A stretch of 30,424 bases of DNA from Nanobdellota archaeon. GTDB taxonomy: Archaea; Nanoarchaeota; Nanoarchaeia; Parvarchaeales; Parvarchaeaceae. The notes below the pieces were generated by a model. The model saw nothing but the letters and a program-made list of their open reading frames with translations, was not told the DNA's origin and made no database searches. A program made the position numbers and the translations under genes. The DNA is taken from positions 1 to 30,424 of the forward strand of contig JAKACB010000010.1 of NCBI GenBank assembly GCA_021796445.1, read 5' to 3'. Shown here piece by piece: positions 13,869 to 21,502 of the stretch. The first letter of the stretch is position 1; every line of letters begins with the position of its first letter.

Positions 13869-13961
13869 GGGCCTATAGTCTAGTCCGGATAGGACTGATG
13901 GCTTCGAATGCCTTCAGTTGGAAGTAACCATCTGACAGGGGTTCAAATCCCCTTGGGCCCT
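13869..13961 (+). tRNA. tRNA-Arg (anticodon UCG) with a 19-nt intron
   Basis: The cloverleaf is complete: acceptor GGGCCTA pairs with TGGGCCC (one G-U pair); D-stem GTCT/GGAC; anticodon stem GATGG/CCATC; T-stem AGGGG/CCCCT with loop TTCAAAT. An intron at 13908-13926 splits the loop at 37/38. Its bulge-helix-bulge has the perfect central helix CTTC/GAAG with bulges GAA and TAA. The spliced loop CTTCGAA gives anticodon TCG (13904-13906). A20 in the D-loop, a known ArgRS identity base, is present. The discriminator is T (13961), unusual for tRNA-Arg. CCA is not encoded. A TTTTT run at 13961-13965 may end transcription. Confidence 0.88.
13908..13926 (+). other. tRNA-Arg intron with bulge-helix-bulge splice sites
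   Basis: These 19 bases lie between A37 and A38. Two 3-base bulges (GA/A and TA/A) flank a fully paired CTTC/GAAG helix stacked on the anticodon stem. This is the canonical archaeal splicing-endonuclease substrate. The intron is near the short end of the archaeal range. Confidence 0.75.
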
Positions 13962-13991
13962 TTTTACTTCTTTGCAGATGAACCTAATGTT

Positions 13992-14000
13992 TTTATATTA
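13992..14000 (+). promoter_or_regulatory. TATA box for the gene at 14023
   Basis: TTTATATTA is centred 27 bases before the ATG at 14023. There is no ribosome-binding site, so a leaderless message is likely. Confidence 0.5.
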
Positions 14001-14022
14001 TGCTAATTCTGAATATTAAGAT

Positions 14023-14580
14023 ATGGAAAACCTTGATGAGAAAATAGAATTGAGGTGGGAGGCATCAGAGATTCTCAAGCTTCTTCTTGAAAGCAGGAAG
14101 GAGGGCCTTGCCTACATGCATGCAGTTGTAGACGGTTCGGATTTTAATTACAAAAGTCTGGAAAAGACAGGATTAAATAGCAGGAAATACAGCCTTGAGA
14201 ATTCTCTGCAGGGAATAGCAGAAACATTAAAACAATACATCTATGAATGCGACAAGCTCTCATTTGGTAATAAAATGCAAAATGGGCTAAGGCAGTATTT
14301 TGTAAGGCCGTACCTTAAAGAAGGCATTTTGGATGTTTTAGATAATACCCTAGACGATATAGCTAACGTATACAAAATAAACTTGGATAACTCAAATAAT
14401 CTGTTTTTAAATGTAAATAATAGTAAAGGAAGTTACAAAGAGAACAGTAAAAAGGAAAGCTTAGGGAAAATTCTCAAGGAGATAACTGAAATAGAGTACT
14501 CAACTGAGTTTGTATGCGATCTGGAGGAAAGCATTGATTTTGCAAAAGGATTGAAGATTATAACCTATAAAAAATTATAA
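14023..14580 (+). CDS. Unknown soluble protein
   Basis: A 185-residue protein that I do not recognise. It is mostly helical in its first half (EIELRWEASEILKLLLESRK-like character), then has an Asn/Ser-rich linker around residues 125-145, and a short C-terminal helical segment. Cysteines are isolated (in YECDKL and FVCDLEE) and do not form a zinc pair. There is no membrane segment. It begins 62 bases after tRNA-Arg from its own TATA box. The promoter of the downstream winged-helix gene overlaps its stop codon, so the two genes are adjacent but independently promoted. No function can be assigned. Confidence 0.65.
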   Translation: MENLDEKIELRWEASEILKLLLESRKEGLAYMHAVVDGSDFNYKSLEKTGLNSRKYSLENSLQGIAETLKQYIYECDKLSFGNKMQNGLRQYFVRPYLKEGILDVLDNTLDDIANVYKINLDNSNNLFLNVNNSKGSYKENSKKESLGKILKEITEIEYSTEFVCDLEESIDFAKGLKIITYKKL

Positions 14581-14583
14581 ATA
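14575..14583 (+). promoter_or_regulatory. TATA box for the winged-helix gene at 14605
   Basis: TTATAAATA is centred 26 bases before the ATG at 14605 and contains the stop codon of the previous gene. It indicates a separate, leaderless transcript. Confidence 0.55.
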
Positions 14584-14604
14584 CTTACCAATCGTTTTGT
14601 AGTT

Positions 14605-14877
14605 ATGGGTTCAGATGATTCGAAAAAGAGTGTGGCCAAATTGTTTCTTCATGATAAGCCTTTCCTTCTGCTGAAGGCCATAAATGAAAGCCGGCAGCCT
14701 GTCTATGCTACAATGATATCAAAGAAAATAGACTGCAGCTATGCTTACATAGTAAGATTGATAAAGGTAATGAAAAAGATGGATCTAGTATATTTTGACG
14801 GAAGCAATCATAAGAAAATAATAAATCTTACACAGAAAGGTAAGAAAATATTCAAGCTTTTGTCAGAAATAGACTAA
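14605..14877 (+). CDS. Small winged helix-turn-helix protein
   Basis: A 90-residue protein consisting of little more than one winged-helix domain. A helix (FLLLKAINE) leads into the helix-turn-helix PVYATMISKKIDCSYAYIVRLIKVMKKMDLV (about 32-62). A wing follows (YFDGSNHKKIINLTQKG, about 63-79), then a short C-terminal helix. This is the MarR/ArsR-like layout of archaeal DNA-binding regulators, with no visible ligand or metal site; its single cysteine (SYAY-adjacent, C44 area) is not paired. It would bind DNA, probably as a dimer. Its stop abuts the stop of the converging winged-helix gene with no base between, so the two transcripts must overlap or end inside each other. Confidence 0.75.
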   Translation: MGSDDSKKSVAKLFLHDKPFLLLKAINESRQPVYATMISKKIDCSYAYIVRLIKVMKKMDLVYFDGSNHKKIINLTQKGKKIFKLLSEID

Positions 14878-15345
14878 TTAATCTGCTTTGTCTATCGATT
14901 TAGCGTATTCCTCTATTTTGCTCAGCATTCTATCTATTATGTACGGCTTTATAAAACTAGATATTATTTCATTGAGTTTCATGTTTTCCTTTATTCTATA
15001 AAGGCTGTTCCTTTTTTCAACCAATCCTACAGCTATTAGCTTTCTTAGATCTCTGAGTATGTTTGCATAAACTATCTTTACTTTTCTCTTGTAAAGTTCC
15101 TTAATTATTTCATAGCTATCCAAACCATCCGGCCTCTTTTTCCTTGCCTTAAGCAGTATGTCAAGCAGATATACTATCGCTATCCTGCTTTCTCCGGGGC
15201 TTATAAGCCCCAATGAGATGCAGAATCTCCTTAAGTTAGTATTGTAATCATTTGTCGGCCTTTCAAATTCATTTAATGATATACCGCTCAATGGCCGGTC
15301 TCTGAACAGTCTTTCCCTTAATTTTTTATTTCCTTTATTGTCCAT
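14878..15345 (-). CDS. Winged-helix-like protein in the coiled-coil operon
   Basis: A 155-residue basic protein. The central part reads like a winged helix: helix SRIAIVYLLDILLKARKK, helix-turn-helix DSYEIIKELYKRKVKIVYANILRDLRKLIAVGLVEKR (about 75-111), wing NSLYRIK, then an amphipathic C-terminal helix. The basic N-terminal 30 residues are extended. It is encoded 6 bases after the long coiled-coil gene on the same strand, so they form an operon. Possible roles are transcription regulation, or linking DNA to the coiled-coil protein; the second is inference from gene order only. The family is not recognised. Confidence 0.68.
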   Translation of the reverse strand: MDNKGNKKLRERLFRDRPLSGISLNEFERPTNDYNTNLRRFCISLGLISPGESRIAIVYLLDILLKARKKRPDGLDSYEIIKELYKRKVKIVYANILRDLRKLIAVGLVEKRNSLYRIKENMKLNEIISSFIKPYIIDRMLSKIEEYAKSIDKAD

Positions 15346-15351
15346 GAATCT

Positions 15352-16641
15352 TTATTTCTTTGCATCTTGTGAGTATAGCTTGTTTTGTAGTTCGACTACA
15401 TCGTCCTTGGTTGCAAAAAGCGAAAGGCCACTATTTATCTTGTTGACCGTGCCTTCCATCTCCGACAGTCTTTTGTTTAAATCATTTATCTTAGTGCTTA
15501 AGTCCACGAACTTATTCATGTTAGAATTTATCTGGTTGAACATTACTTCAATCTTAGAAGTCTGTGAATTGACTCTATTTTCACTGTCCTCTACGTTTTT
15601 ATACACGTTTTCCACGTTTTCAAACAGCTTTGAAGCATTCTTTACTACTGAAAGTGAATTCACCCTATTTGAAAGCTCAGTAATTGATTTTGAAAGATTG
15701 TTGTTTGTGTCTATTATTTTTTCAATTTCTCCGGACATAACCTCTGTTTTATCCTGTGTTTTTCTAAGCTCTATAACAAGTTCTGCAGGATTATAAGAGG
15801 TTATTGTGGACAAAGTCGATCTTGCACTGTTCATGAAGTCATTAATGTGGTTTTGCGTGTCATTTATTCCCTTCTGTATATTCTCGAATTCACTGCTTAC
15901 TGTCTCCATCTTTAGATTAAGACCGTTTATTTCTACTGTTAGAGAGTTTACTGTGTTAATCACTTTGTCAAATTTGCTTTCTGATTCTACCTTATATTTT
16001 TTAAGCTCATTTATGTCGTCAGAAAATGAATTTATGCTCGGTAAGGAGGAGTATACCGTTTCATTCAGTTTATCGAGCTTTTCCTGCAGTTCATTGTCTA
16101 CCGCCGACAGGTTTGAAGCCGTTTCCTTCATGTTTGTCATTGCTACTTCGTATTGGCGTGAAATAGCTGTTATACCTTCTTCTATCCTTTTAATGTTGTC
16201 ATTATAATCCTTATCTTTTAGGTTTATGGCCTTTGCCACACCATTAAAGTTTTCTATTGCCTTATTTACGTTATCGGAAAGCTCCTCCATGTTAGAGTGT
16301 ATAAAATTAAAGGATTCATTCAATTTGTTTATTTTTGCCGCTGAGTCATTGTAAGCATCATTCATTTTTTCTATTGAAGAATTAAATGCAGATATTGCGC
16401 TGTTTACAGCGTTTGAAAGGGAAGATACATCAGAGTTTATCTTGGAGATCCTGCCTTCAAGCTCGGTTGTATTGTCAATTCTGCTTATTTTGTTGTCCAG
16501 TGCTATATTCTGCTGGTTCAGCATGTCTATCTTTTTATATAAATCTGAAATCAAGGTACTTATGGAGCTATTAAATTTATCAATTCCTGTAAGATAAGAC
16601 TCATAGTCTTTTGCTGTGTTTTGGCTATCATCGCTTTCCAT
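15352..16641 (-). CDS. Long coiled-coil protein of unknown function
   Basis: A 429-residue protein that appears coiled-coil from about residue 25 to the end. Repeated heptads carry Leu, Ile or Val at core positions, separated by many Asn, Ser, Glu and Lys residues (for example NDNIKRIEEGITAISRQ). It has no cysteine, no membrane segment, no signal peptide and no ATP-binding site, so it is not an SMC-type ATPase. The last 25 residues (LFATKDDVVELQNKLYSQ) may form a separate short helix pair. A TATA-like element at 16661-16672 is centred about 25 bases before the ATG, giving its own leaderless promoter. A winged-helix gene follows in the same operon. A scaffold, cytoskeletal or chromosome-organising role is possible but unproven. 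Confidence 0.7.
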   Translation of the reverse strand: MESDDSQNTAKDYESYLTGIDKFNSSISTLISDLYKKIDMLNQQNIALDNKISRIDNTTELEGRISKINSDVSSLSNAVNSAISAFNSSIEKMNDAYNDSAAKINKLNESFNFIHSNMEELSDNVNKAIENFNGVAKAINLKDKDYNDNIKRIEEGITAISRQYEVAMTNMKETASNLSAVDNELQEKLDKLNETVYSSLPSINSFSDDINELKKYKVESESKFDKVINTVNSLTVEINGLNLKMETVSSEFENIQKGINDTQNHINDFMNSARSTLSTITSYNPAELVIELRKTQDKTEVMSGEIEKIIDTNNNLSKSITELSNRVNSLSVVKNASKLFENVENVYKNVEDSENRVNSQTSKIEVMFNQINSNMNKFVDLSTKINDLNKRLSEMEGTVNKINSGLSLFATKDDVVELQNKLYSQDAKK

Positions 16642-16660
16642 ATAAAGCTTACTGCTCTTT

Positions 16661-16672
16661 TTTATATTTAAA
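16661..16672 (-). promoter_or_regulatory. TATA-like box for the coiled-coil gene
   Basis: On the minus strand it reads TTTAAATATAAA, centred about 25 bases before the ATG at 16641. It separates the coiled-coil operon from the thiolase gene upstream. Confidence 0.5.
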
Positions 16673-16675
16673 CTT

Positions 16676-17587
16676 TTAAATTGTAGGGCTTTTTACAAGC
16701 TCTTTCTTTAGCTTACATGCCTCGCAAATGTCGTTTGCAGAGGGGAAACCGCAGTACCTGCACTTGTTAATTTTTATGCCAGTTTTTGTATTATATGCTT
16801 TCTTTATCTCTAGCATTGCATCTATTACATTCCTTTTTGACCCTATGAATTCGCTTTCTACCTCCTTTATTTTTCTGGAAATAAGGCCTCTAAAGCCCAT
16901 TCCTGCATATGGACAAGGAGTATGAATGGCATTTATTCCATTTAACATGGAAAAAAGCATCGTTTCTTTCTCACTGAGAAAAAGGAAAGGTTTTATTCTG
17001 GGAACAAACCCTTCTTCCTTTATAATCCCGGAGTAAGCACCAAGTCTTACCATCTTCTCAATGTCATTCTGTACAAGATTCATTATTACATTTTCCGCTT
17101 CATCGTCCATGTTATGGGCTGTTGCAACTTTGTCTGCATGGACTTCCGAGGCAGCGTAGTTTATAAGATACCTTCTAAGCACTCCGCATGCAGAACATGG
17201 TATGCCTGCCCTTGTTTTTGTTATTGAATCCATGGTCCTACCCGCAAAATCCTTATAGGAGTATATCCTGTATTCTACCCCGTATCTGTTGCAGTAATCC
17301 TTCATTATTTCTATCGTTTTGTCTCTGTAGCCTTTTATACCCTCATCTATGGTTATTGAAACAATCTCATTTGATTTTTTGAAGTATTTCGAAAGTATGT
17401 ATAGAAGAGATAAGGAATCTTTTCCGCCGGAATTTGCTACCGCTATTTTTTCTCCATTTTGAATAAGCTTGTATTTTTTGATTGTAGAAAGAGTTATTTC
17501 CTCAAATCTTTGCTTGAAGTGCTCAGCGCAAAGCGTGCCATTGTTAGTTGATATCACTGCTTCTGAGCCGCAGATTTCGCATTCCAT
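16676..17587 (-). CDS. tRNA 2-thiouridine synthetase, TtuA/Ncs6 family
   Basis: A 303-residue PP-loop enzyme that activates a tRNA uridine with ATP and replaces oxygen by sulfur. The N-terminal zinc finger is Cys3, Cys6, Cys20, His23. The PP-loop is SGGKDS (53-58). The catalytic/iron-sulfur cysteines are Cys131 and Cys134 (PCSACG) plus Cys225 (HTPCPYA). The C-terminal zinc finger is Cys276, Cys279, Cys288, Cys291. This arrangement matches TtuA (s2U54) and archaeal Ncs6/CTU1 (s2U34); the sequence alone does not decide which uridine is modified. The sulfur-carrier gene directly upstream overlaps its start (TAATG), and valS precedes that, so a translation-linked thiolation operon is clear. Confidence 0.9.
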   Translation of the reverse strand: MECEICGSEAVISTNNGTLCAEHFKQRFEEITLSTIKKYKLIQNGEKIAVANSGGKDSLSLLYILSKYFKKSNEIVSITIDEGIKGYRDKTIEIMKDYCNRYGVEYRIYSYKDFAGRTMDSITKTRAGIPCSACGVLRRYLINYAASEVHADKVATAHNMDDEAENVIMNLVQNDIEKMVRLGAYSGIIKEEGFVPRIKPFLFLSEKETMLFSMLNGINAIHTPCPYAGMGFRGLISRKIKEVESEFIGSKRNVIDAMLEIKKAYNTKTGIKINKCRYCGFPSANDICEACKLKKELVKSPTI

Positions 17588-17790
17588 TATCCCCCCGAAA
17601 ACACCTCTACTACGTTTATTTCATCCCCTTCCCTTATTCTTTGGTCTTTTGTGTATATTTTTCCGTCTTTTCCTATAAGTATTACTGAATCATCATTAAG
17701 TGAAAGTTTTTCGAGCAGCTCTGTCACAGAGTCATTGTCGATTTTTACGAGTTTTTCTCCAAAATTTATGTTATTTAACTTTATTTCCAT
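17587..17790 (-). CDS. ThiS/MoaD/Urm1-like sulfur-carrier protein
   Basis: A 67-residue ubiquitin-fold protein with the required C-terminal Gly-Gly (NVVEVFSGG followed by stop). Its pattern of short strands, a helix around residues 21-31 and the loop TKDQRIREGDEINVV matches ThiS/MoaD/TtuB/SAMP proteins. After activation by an E1-like enzyme the tail would carry a thiocarboxylate that gives sulfur to the thiolase encoded next; no E1-like gene is in this window. Its ATG directly follows the TGA of valS (no base between), and its TAA overlaps the ATG of the thiolase gene. The gene order argues for a TtuB/Urm1 role rather than molybdopterin or thiamine synthesis. Confidence 0.85.
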   Translation of the reverse strand: MEIKLNNINFGEKLVKIDNDSVTELLEKLSLNDDSVILIGKDGKIYTKDQRIREGDEINVVEVFSGG

Positions 17791-20139
17791 TCAATTGATT
17801 ATGTTGTGCATGCTCTTTAAATCCTTTTCAAATGGTTTCAGATCCGGGGGTATTTCGATTTTTATTGCGTCCCTCAAAGAAAGCTTTTGCTCCTTTTTTG
17901 CGTTCCAAACCTTGCTATTAAATTCCATTATTTTATCCCCAAGGATGAGGAGTTTGTCATCACGGTCTTTTGCTTCCGGTATTGTTTGGTAATGTATGGA
18001 TTCATCGCCGTAAAGCGTATTCCACAGAGTTTGTGTTATGAAGGGAGTTATAGGGGACATCAATAGGAGTATTCTTCTAAGAACGTAATTGAGAGCATAA
18101 ATTGCAGATTTTCTCTCATTTTCGGAAAAGTTTTCGCCGTACGCTCTTGCCTTTACCAATTCTATATAATGTGGCGCGAACACATTCCACACGAATTCCC
18201 TCACTCTATTTGCAGGAATAAAGGGGTTTAATTCTTCATAGCCTTTTCTGCATTCTTCTGTCAGTTTTTCCGTATAAGCAATTATCCACTTGTCGCTTTC
18301 ATTAAGCTGTATCTCACCGGTATCCTCCGAATTTCCAAATTTGTTTATAAGCCTTGCAACATTCCACAGCTTTGTCAAGAATTTAGCGCTTCCTTGCATC
18401 CTGCTCTCAGAGAAAAGGAAATTGCTTCCAGGCAGTGCTTCCGAAGCAGCCCAGAACCTAAATGCGTCAGCTCCGTATTTTTCTATTACGATTGTGGGGT
18501 CTATTCCATTGCCCTTTGATTTTGACATCTTTTCTCCATGCTCATCTAGGCCCATGCCATCTATCCAGGCCTTCTCCCACGGTAACTTATCTGTTAAAAG
18601 ATAACAGCGCAGTATGCTGTAATTAAGCCATGTTCTTATTATGTCGATTCCCTGCGTCCTCAAGCTAAGCGGGTATGTTTTTTCATAGAAATCTCTGTCT
18701 GATAAGTATTTTGTAACATACAAAGCGGAAACACTTGAATCCATCCATGTGTCAAAAGTTCTGTCATCTCCTATGAATTCTTTTCCGCCGCATTTTGCGC
18801 ATACTGCTCCTTCTGGGGGGTTCTCCTTCCAAGGTTGGTAATATCTGCCTTCTTCAGGTACGTAGGGTTCGTTGCATTTTTTGCAGTACCATAATGGTAT
18901 CTCTGTCCCGTAGTACCTTCTTCTGGAAATGGGCCAGTCCGTGGAGACCTTAAGCCAGTTTATCAGTATTTGCTTGTGCTGTTCGGGAATCATTGTAAGC
19001 TCATTGGCAAGTTCTTCTAATTTATTTTTTATGTCAGTGACTTTAAGGTAATACTCGTCAAGAGGGATTATTTCTATGGGCGTTTTACTTCTTTCACACA
19101 TCGGCGTCCTATGTTGTATATTCTCCACCTTTTCTACACAGCCTGCTTCTTGAAGCATCGAGATTATTTCTTTTCTTGCTTCTTTTACTTTCATTCCTTT
19201 AAGTTTATCTCCTGCGTTCTCATTCATCCTTCCATTTGTGTCTATTATTATGTTTTCTGGAAGCTGCAGTTCCTTTATTATCATCACGTCATTGTAATCA
19301 CCATAGCTGCATATCATAACAGCGCCGCTGCCGAATTCGGCCTTTGCATAGCTGTGCGCTATTATCTTTACTTCCCTGTTGTATATTGGAGTAATAGCCG
19401 TTTTATTAACAAAGTCTTTAAATCTTTCATCTTCGGGATTTACAAGAATTGCAGAGCATGCTCCTAAAAGCTCGGGACGTGTGCTTGCAACCAGTATTCT
19501 TTTATCTGAATCCTTTATCTTAAAATAGAAATATACTAGGTTAGTCTCCATTTCCTTGTACTCTATCTCTGCATCGGCTATTGTCGTGCCGCAGTCTATG
19601 CAGTAATTGCTTGGACGTGTGCCTCTTATTATCCTCCCCGTTTTCCACATCTCTATGAAAGTGCTTTGTGTAAGTTTTCTGTATTCTTCAGAGTCGGTTC
19701 TGTAAACATGGTCAAAATCTGCTGAATATGCGAATGACCTCAAAATATCAAACATCTCTTTTTCTAGCTCATCAAGCGATTCCCTGCACAGGTCTATGAA
19801 CTTCTCCCGAGGAGTGTCTCTCATTCTTATGCCGTATTTCTTTTCAGCGTACCTTTCAACAGGTATTCCGTTTCTGTCCATTCCAACCGGAAACAGAACT
19901 TCCTTTCCAAGCATTCTCTGTGATCTTGCAATTGCGTCTATCTTTGAGTACTGTGCTGCTGCACCCAGATGCCATGGTCTTCCAGAGGTATAAGGAGGAG
20001 GAGTGTCAATGGAAAATATTTTCTTTCCAGAGGATGGGGAAAAATTCCATTTAAGCGAATTTACCTCTTCTTCTGCTTCTTTCTCCAGTCTTCTGTCCCA
20101 ATTCTTATTTTCTTCAAATATCTTACTGTCTTCGGCCAT
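17791..20139 (-). CDS. valS: Valine--tRNA ligase
   Basis: A 782-residue class I synthetase. The HIGH motif appears as HLGA (57-60) inside PPPYTSGRPWHLGAA, the form seen in archaeal ValRS. KMSKS is at 537-541. The editing domain (about 195-350) lies between, with STRPELLGACSA near 219-230. Likely zinc pairs are Cys180/Cys183 and Cys419/Cys422 with Cys447/Cys450. The anticodon-binding helical domain starts after about 600 (NESDKWI). Length is somewhat short but within the archaeal range. It charges tRNA-Val and hydrolyses misformed Thr-tRNA. Downstream, a sulfur carrier and a tRNA thiolase are packed without spacers; RNase J lies 31 bases upstream. Confidence 0.95.
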   Translation of the reverse strand: MAEDSKIFEENKNWDRRLEKEAEEEVNSLKWNFSPSSGKKIFSIDTPPPYTSGRPWHLGAAAQYSKIDAIARSQRMLGKEVLFPVGMDRNGIPVERYAEKKYGIRMRDTPREKFIDLCRESLDELEKEMFDILRSFAYSADFDHVYRTDSEEYRKLTQSTFIEMWKTGRIIRGTRPSNYCIDCGTTIADAEIEYKEMETNLVYFYFKIKDSDKRILVASTRPELLGACSAILVNPEDERFKDFVNKTAITPIYNREVKIIAHSYAKAEFGSGAVMICSYGDYNDVMIIKELQLPENIIIDTNGRMNENAGDKLKGMKVKEARKEIISMLQEAGCVEKVENIQHRTPMCERSKTPIEIIPLDEYYLKVTDIKNKLEELANELTMIPEQHKQILINWLKVSTDWPISRRRYYGTEIPLWYCKKCNEPYVPEEGRYYQPWKENPPEGAVCAKCGGKEFIGDDRTFDTWMDSSVSALYVTKYLSDRDFYEKTYPLSLRTQGIDIIRTWLNYSILRCYLLTDKLPWEKAWIDGMGLDEHGEKMSKSKGNGIDPTIVIEKYGADAFRFWAASEALPGSNFLFSESRMQGSAKFLTKLWNVARLINKFGNSEDTGEIQLNESDKWIIAYTEKLTEECRKGYEELNPFIPANRVREFVWNVFAPHYIELVKARAYGENFSENERKSAIYALNYVLRRILLLMSPITPFITQTLWNTLYGDESIHYQTIPEAKDRDDKLLILGDKIMEFNSKVWNAKKEQKLSLRDAIKIEIPPDLKPFEKDLKSMHNIIN

Positions 20140-20170
20140 TCTAATACAAGATTGTTTTCGTTTTTATCCT

Positions 20171-21502
20171 TTACTCGAAAGTTATTTCCTGGCCGTCAAG
20201 GATTATATGCGAATTCTTGTTAAGCTCATATCCAAACTCTCTTGCCAGCTCTATGTTTGCGCTTAGTTTTTCTATCCCACCATGCGATGGTATCAAATGC
20301 TTGGGCATTAGCATCTTTATAAGCAGTTTGTGGTCGTTCTTTGACGCGTGACCGGATACATGTACGTCATCGGCAACATTAACGTTTAGGCTTTCAAGTG
20401 CGCTTTTCAGCATTCCTTTGTTTGCCTCATTTATCGGTGTGGGTATTGTTCTGGAAGAAAATATCACGGCATCCTCGTTTGAAAGGTGATATTGGTACTG
20501 GCCGGTTACAAGCTTGTCCAAGAATGCACCTTTTTCTCCCTGGTGGCCAGTACATATGATTACGTATTTTCCAGGCCTTTCTGCGACATATTTAAGTGCG
20601 CTGTTTATCTGCTCTCTTCTTACGGTAACTTCTGGTAAAGTCCCTTTGTTTATTATACCCGTGTTTATTGCGGCCTTTATGTACATGTCCATGCTTCTGC
20701 CGAATATCATCACGTTTCTGTTCATTTTCCTGCTTATTTCTACAATGTTCTTTATCCTTGCTATATGAGAAGAAAATGTCGATATGAAAATTGTTTTGTT
20801 GTCCAGGCTTTTCTTGATTACATCTTCAAGCATTATCTTTACGACGCTTTCTGAAAAAGTGTATCCGTCAACTTCTGCGTTTGTAGAATCGGATATTAGG
20901 ATGAATACCCCCTCCTTTCTAAGTTCTTCTAACCTTTCATAATCCGGCTTCTTTCCGAGCGTCGGCGTATTGTCGAATTTCCAGTCATTCGCATATACTA
21001 TTACTCCATACTTGGTGTGCAGTGCTATCATCGAACTATTTGGTATGGAATGCGTTATATTCACAAGCTCCAATTTTATGTTCTCCGATATCTTGTACAT
21101 TGTACCAGTATTTAGTTGTACGAGATTAAGCGACCTGACCTTGAAGTTTTTCATCAGATTTTCTATTACCTTTATTGTAAAAGGCGTTGCTATAATTGGG
21201 CATTTATACTTTTGGCTCAGAAAAGGAACTGCCCAGATATGGTCTAAGTGACCGTGCGTAAGCACGATTGCCTTTACCTTTTTGCCTTCTTCTAGAAAGA
21301 AACTCCTGTCATCAGGGATAACTCCATTGTCTATAAGCGCTGTAAGGTCATTTACAGTTATGTCGTTTTTGTCCTCCTCAAAATTAACCAGTTTTTCTAT
21401 GTCTGCACCCATGTCGGTCAATATTATTTCACCGTCAACTTCTATTGCAGTCATGCTTTTTCCTATTTTACTATATCCTCCAAATGCTTTTACCTTTATC
21501 AT
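20171..21502 (-). CDS. rnj: Ribonuclease J (archaeal, metallo-beta-lactamase/beta-CASP)
   Basis: A 443-residue zinc-dependent nuclease. Metal motifs are HGHLDH (His83-His88), NITHSIPNSS (about 148-157), SDSTNA (about 204-209) and SGHASKNDH near residue 390, with PSHGG at about 410. This order is the beta-lactamase core with beta-CASP insertion of RNase J. Archaeal RNase J is mainly a 5'-3' exoribonuclease acting on 5'-monophosphate RNA. The length is typical of archaeal members, which lack the bacterial C-terminal domain. Its ATG overlaps the stop of the asparagine-synthase-like gene (ATGA), and valS follows after 31 bases. Confidence 0.92.
   Translation of the reverse strand: MIKVKAFGGYSKIGKSMTAIEVDGEIILTDMGADIEKLVNFEEDKNDITVNDLTALIDNGVIPDDRSFFLEEGKKVKAIVLTHGHLDHIWAVPFLSQKYKCPIIATPFTIKVIENLMKNFKVRSLNLVQLNTGTMYKISENIKLELVNITHSIPNSSMIALHTKYGVIVYANDWKFDNTPTLGKKPDYERLEELRKEGVFILISDSTNAEVDGYTFSESVVKIMLEDVIKKSLDNKTIFISTFSSHIARIKNIVEISRKMNRNVMIFGRSMDMYIKAAINTGIINKGTLPEVTVRREQINSALKYVAERPGKYVIICTGHQGEKGAFLDKLVTGQYQYHLSNEDAVIFSSRTIPTPINEANKGMLKSALESLNVNVADDVHVSGHASKNDHKLLIKMLMPKHLIPSHGGIEKLSANIELAREFGYELNKNSHIILDGQEITFE

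Noticed and set aside
15338..16207. Open frames on the plus strand opposite the coiled-coil gene
   Set aside because: Low-complexity Ser/Leu/Phe translation, as expected opposite a repetitive coding sequence.
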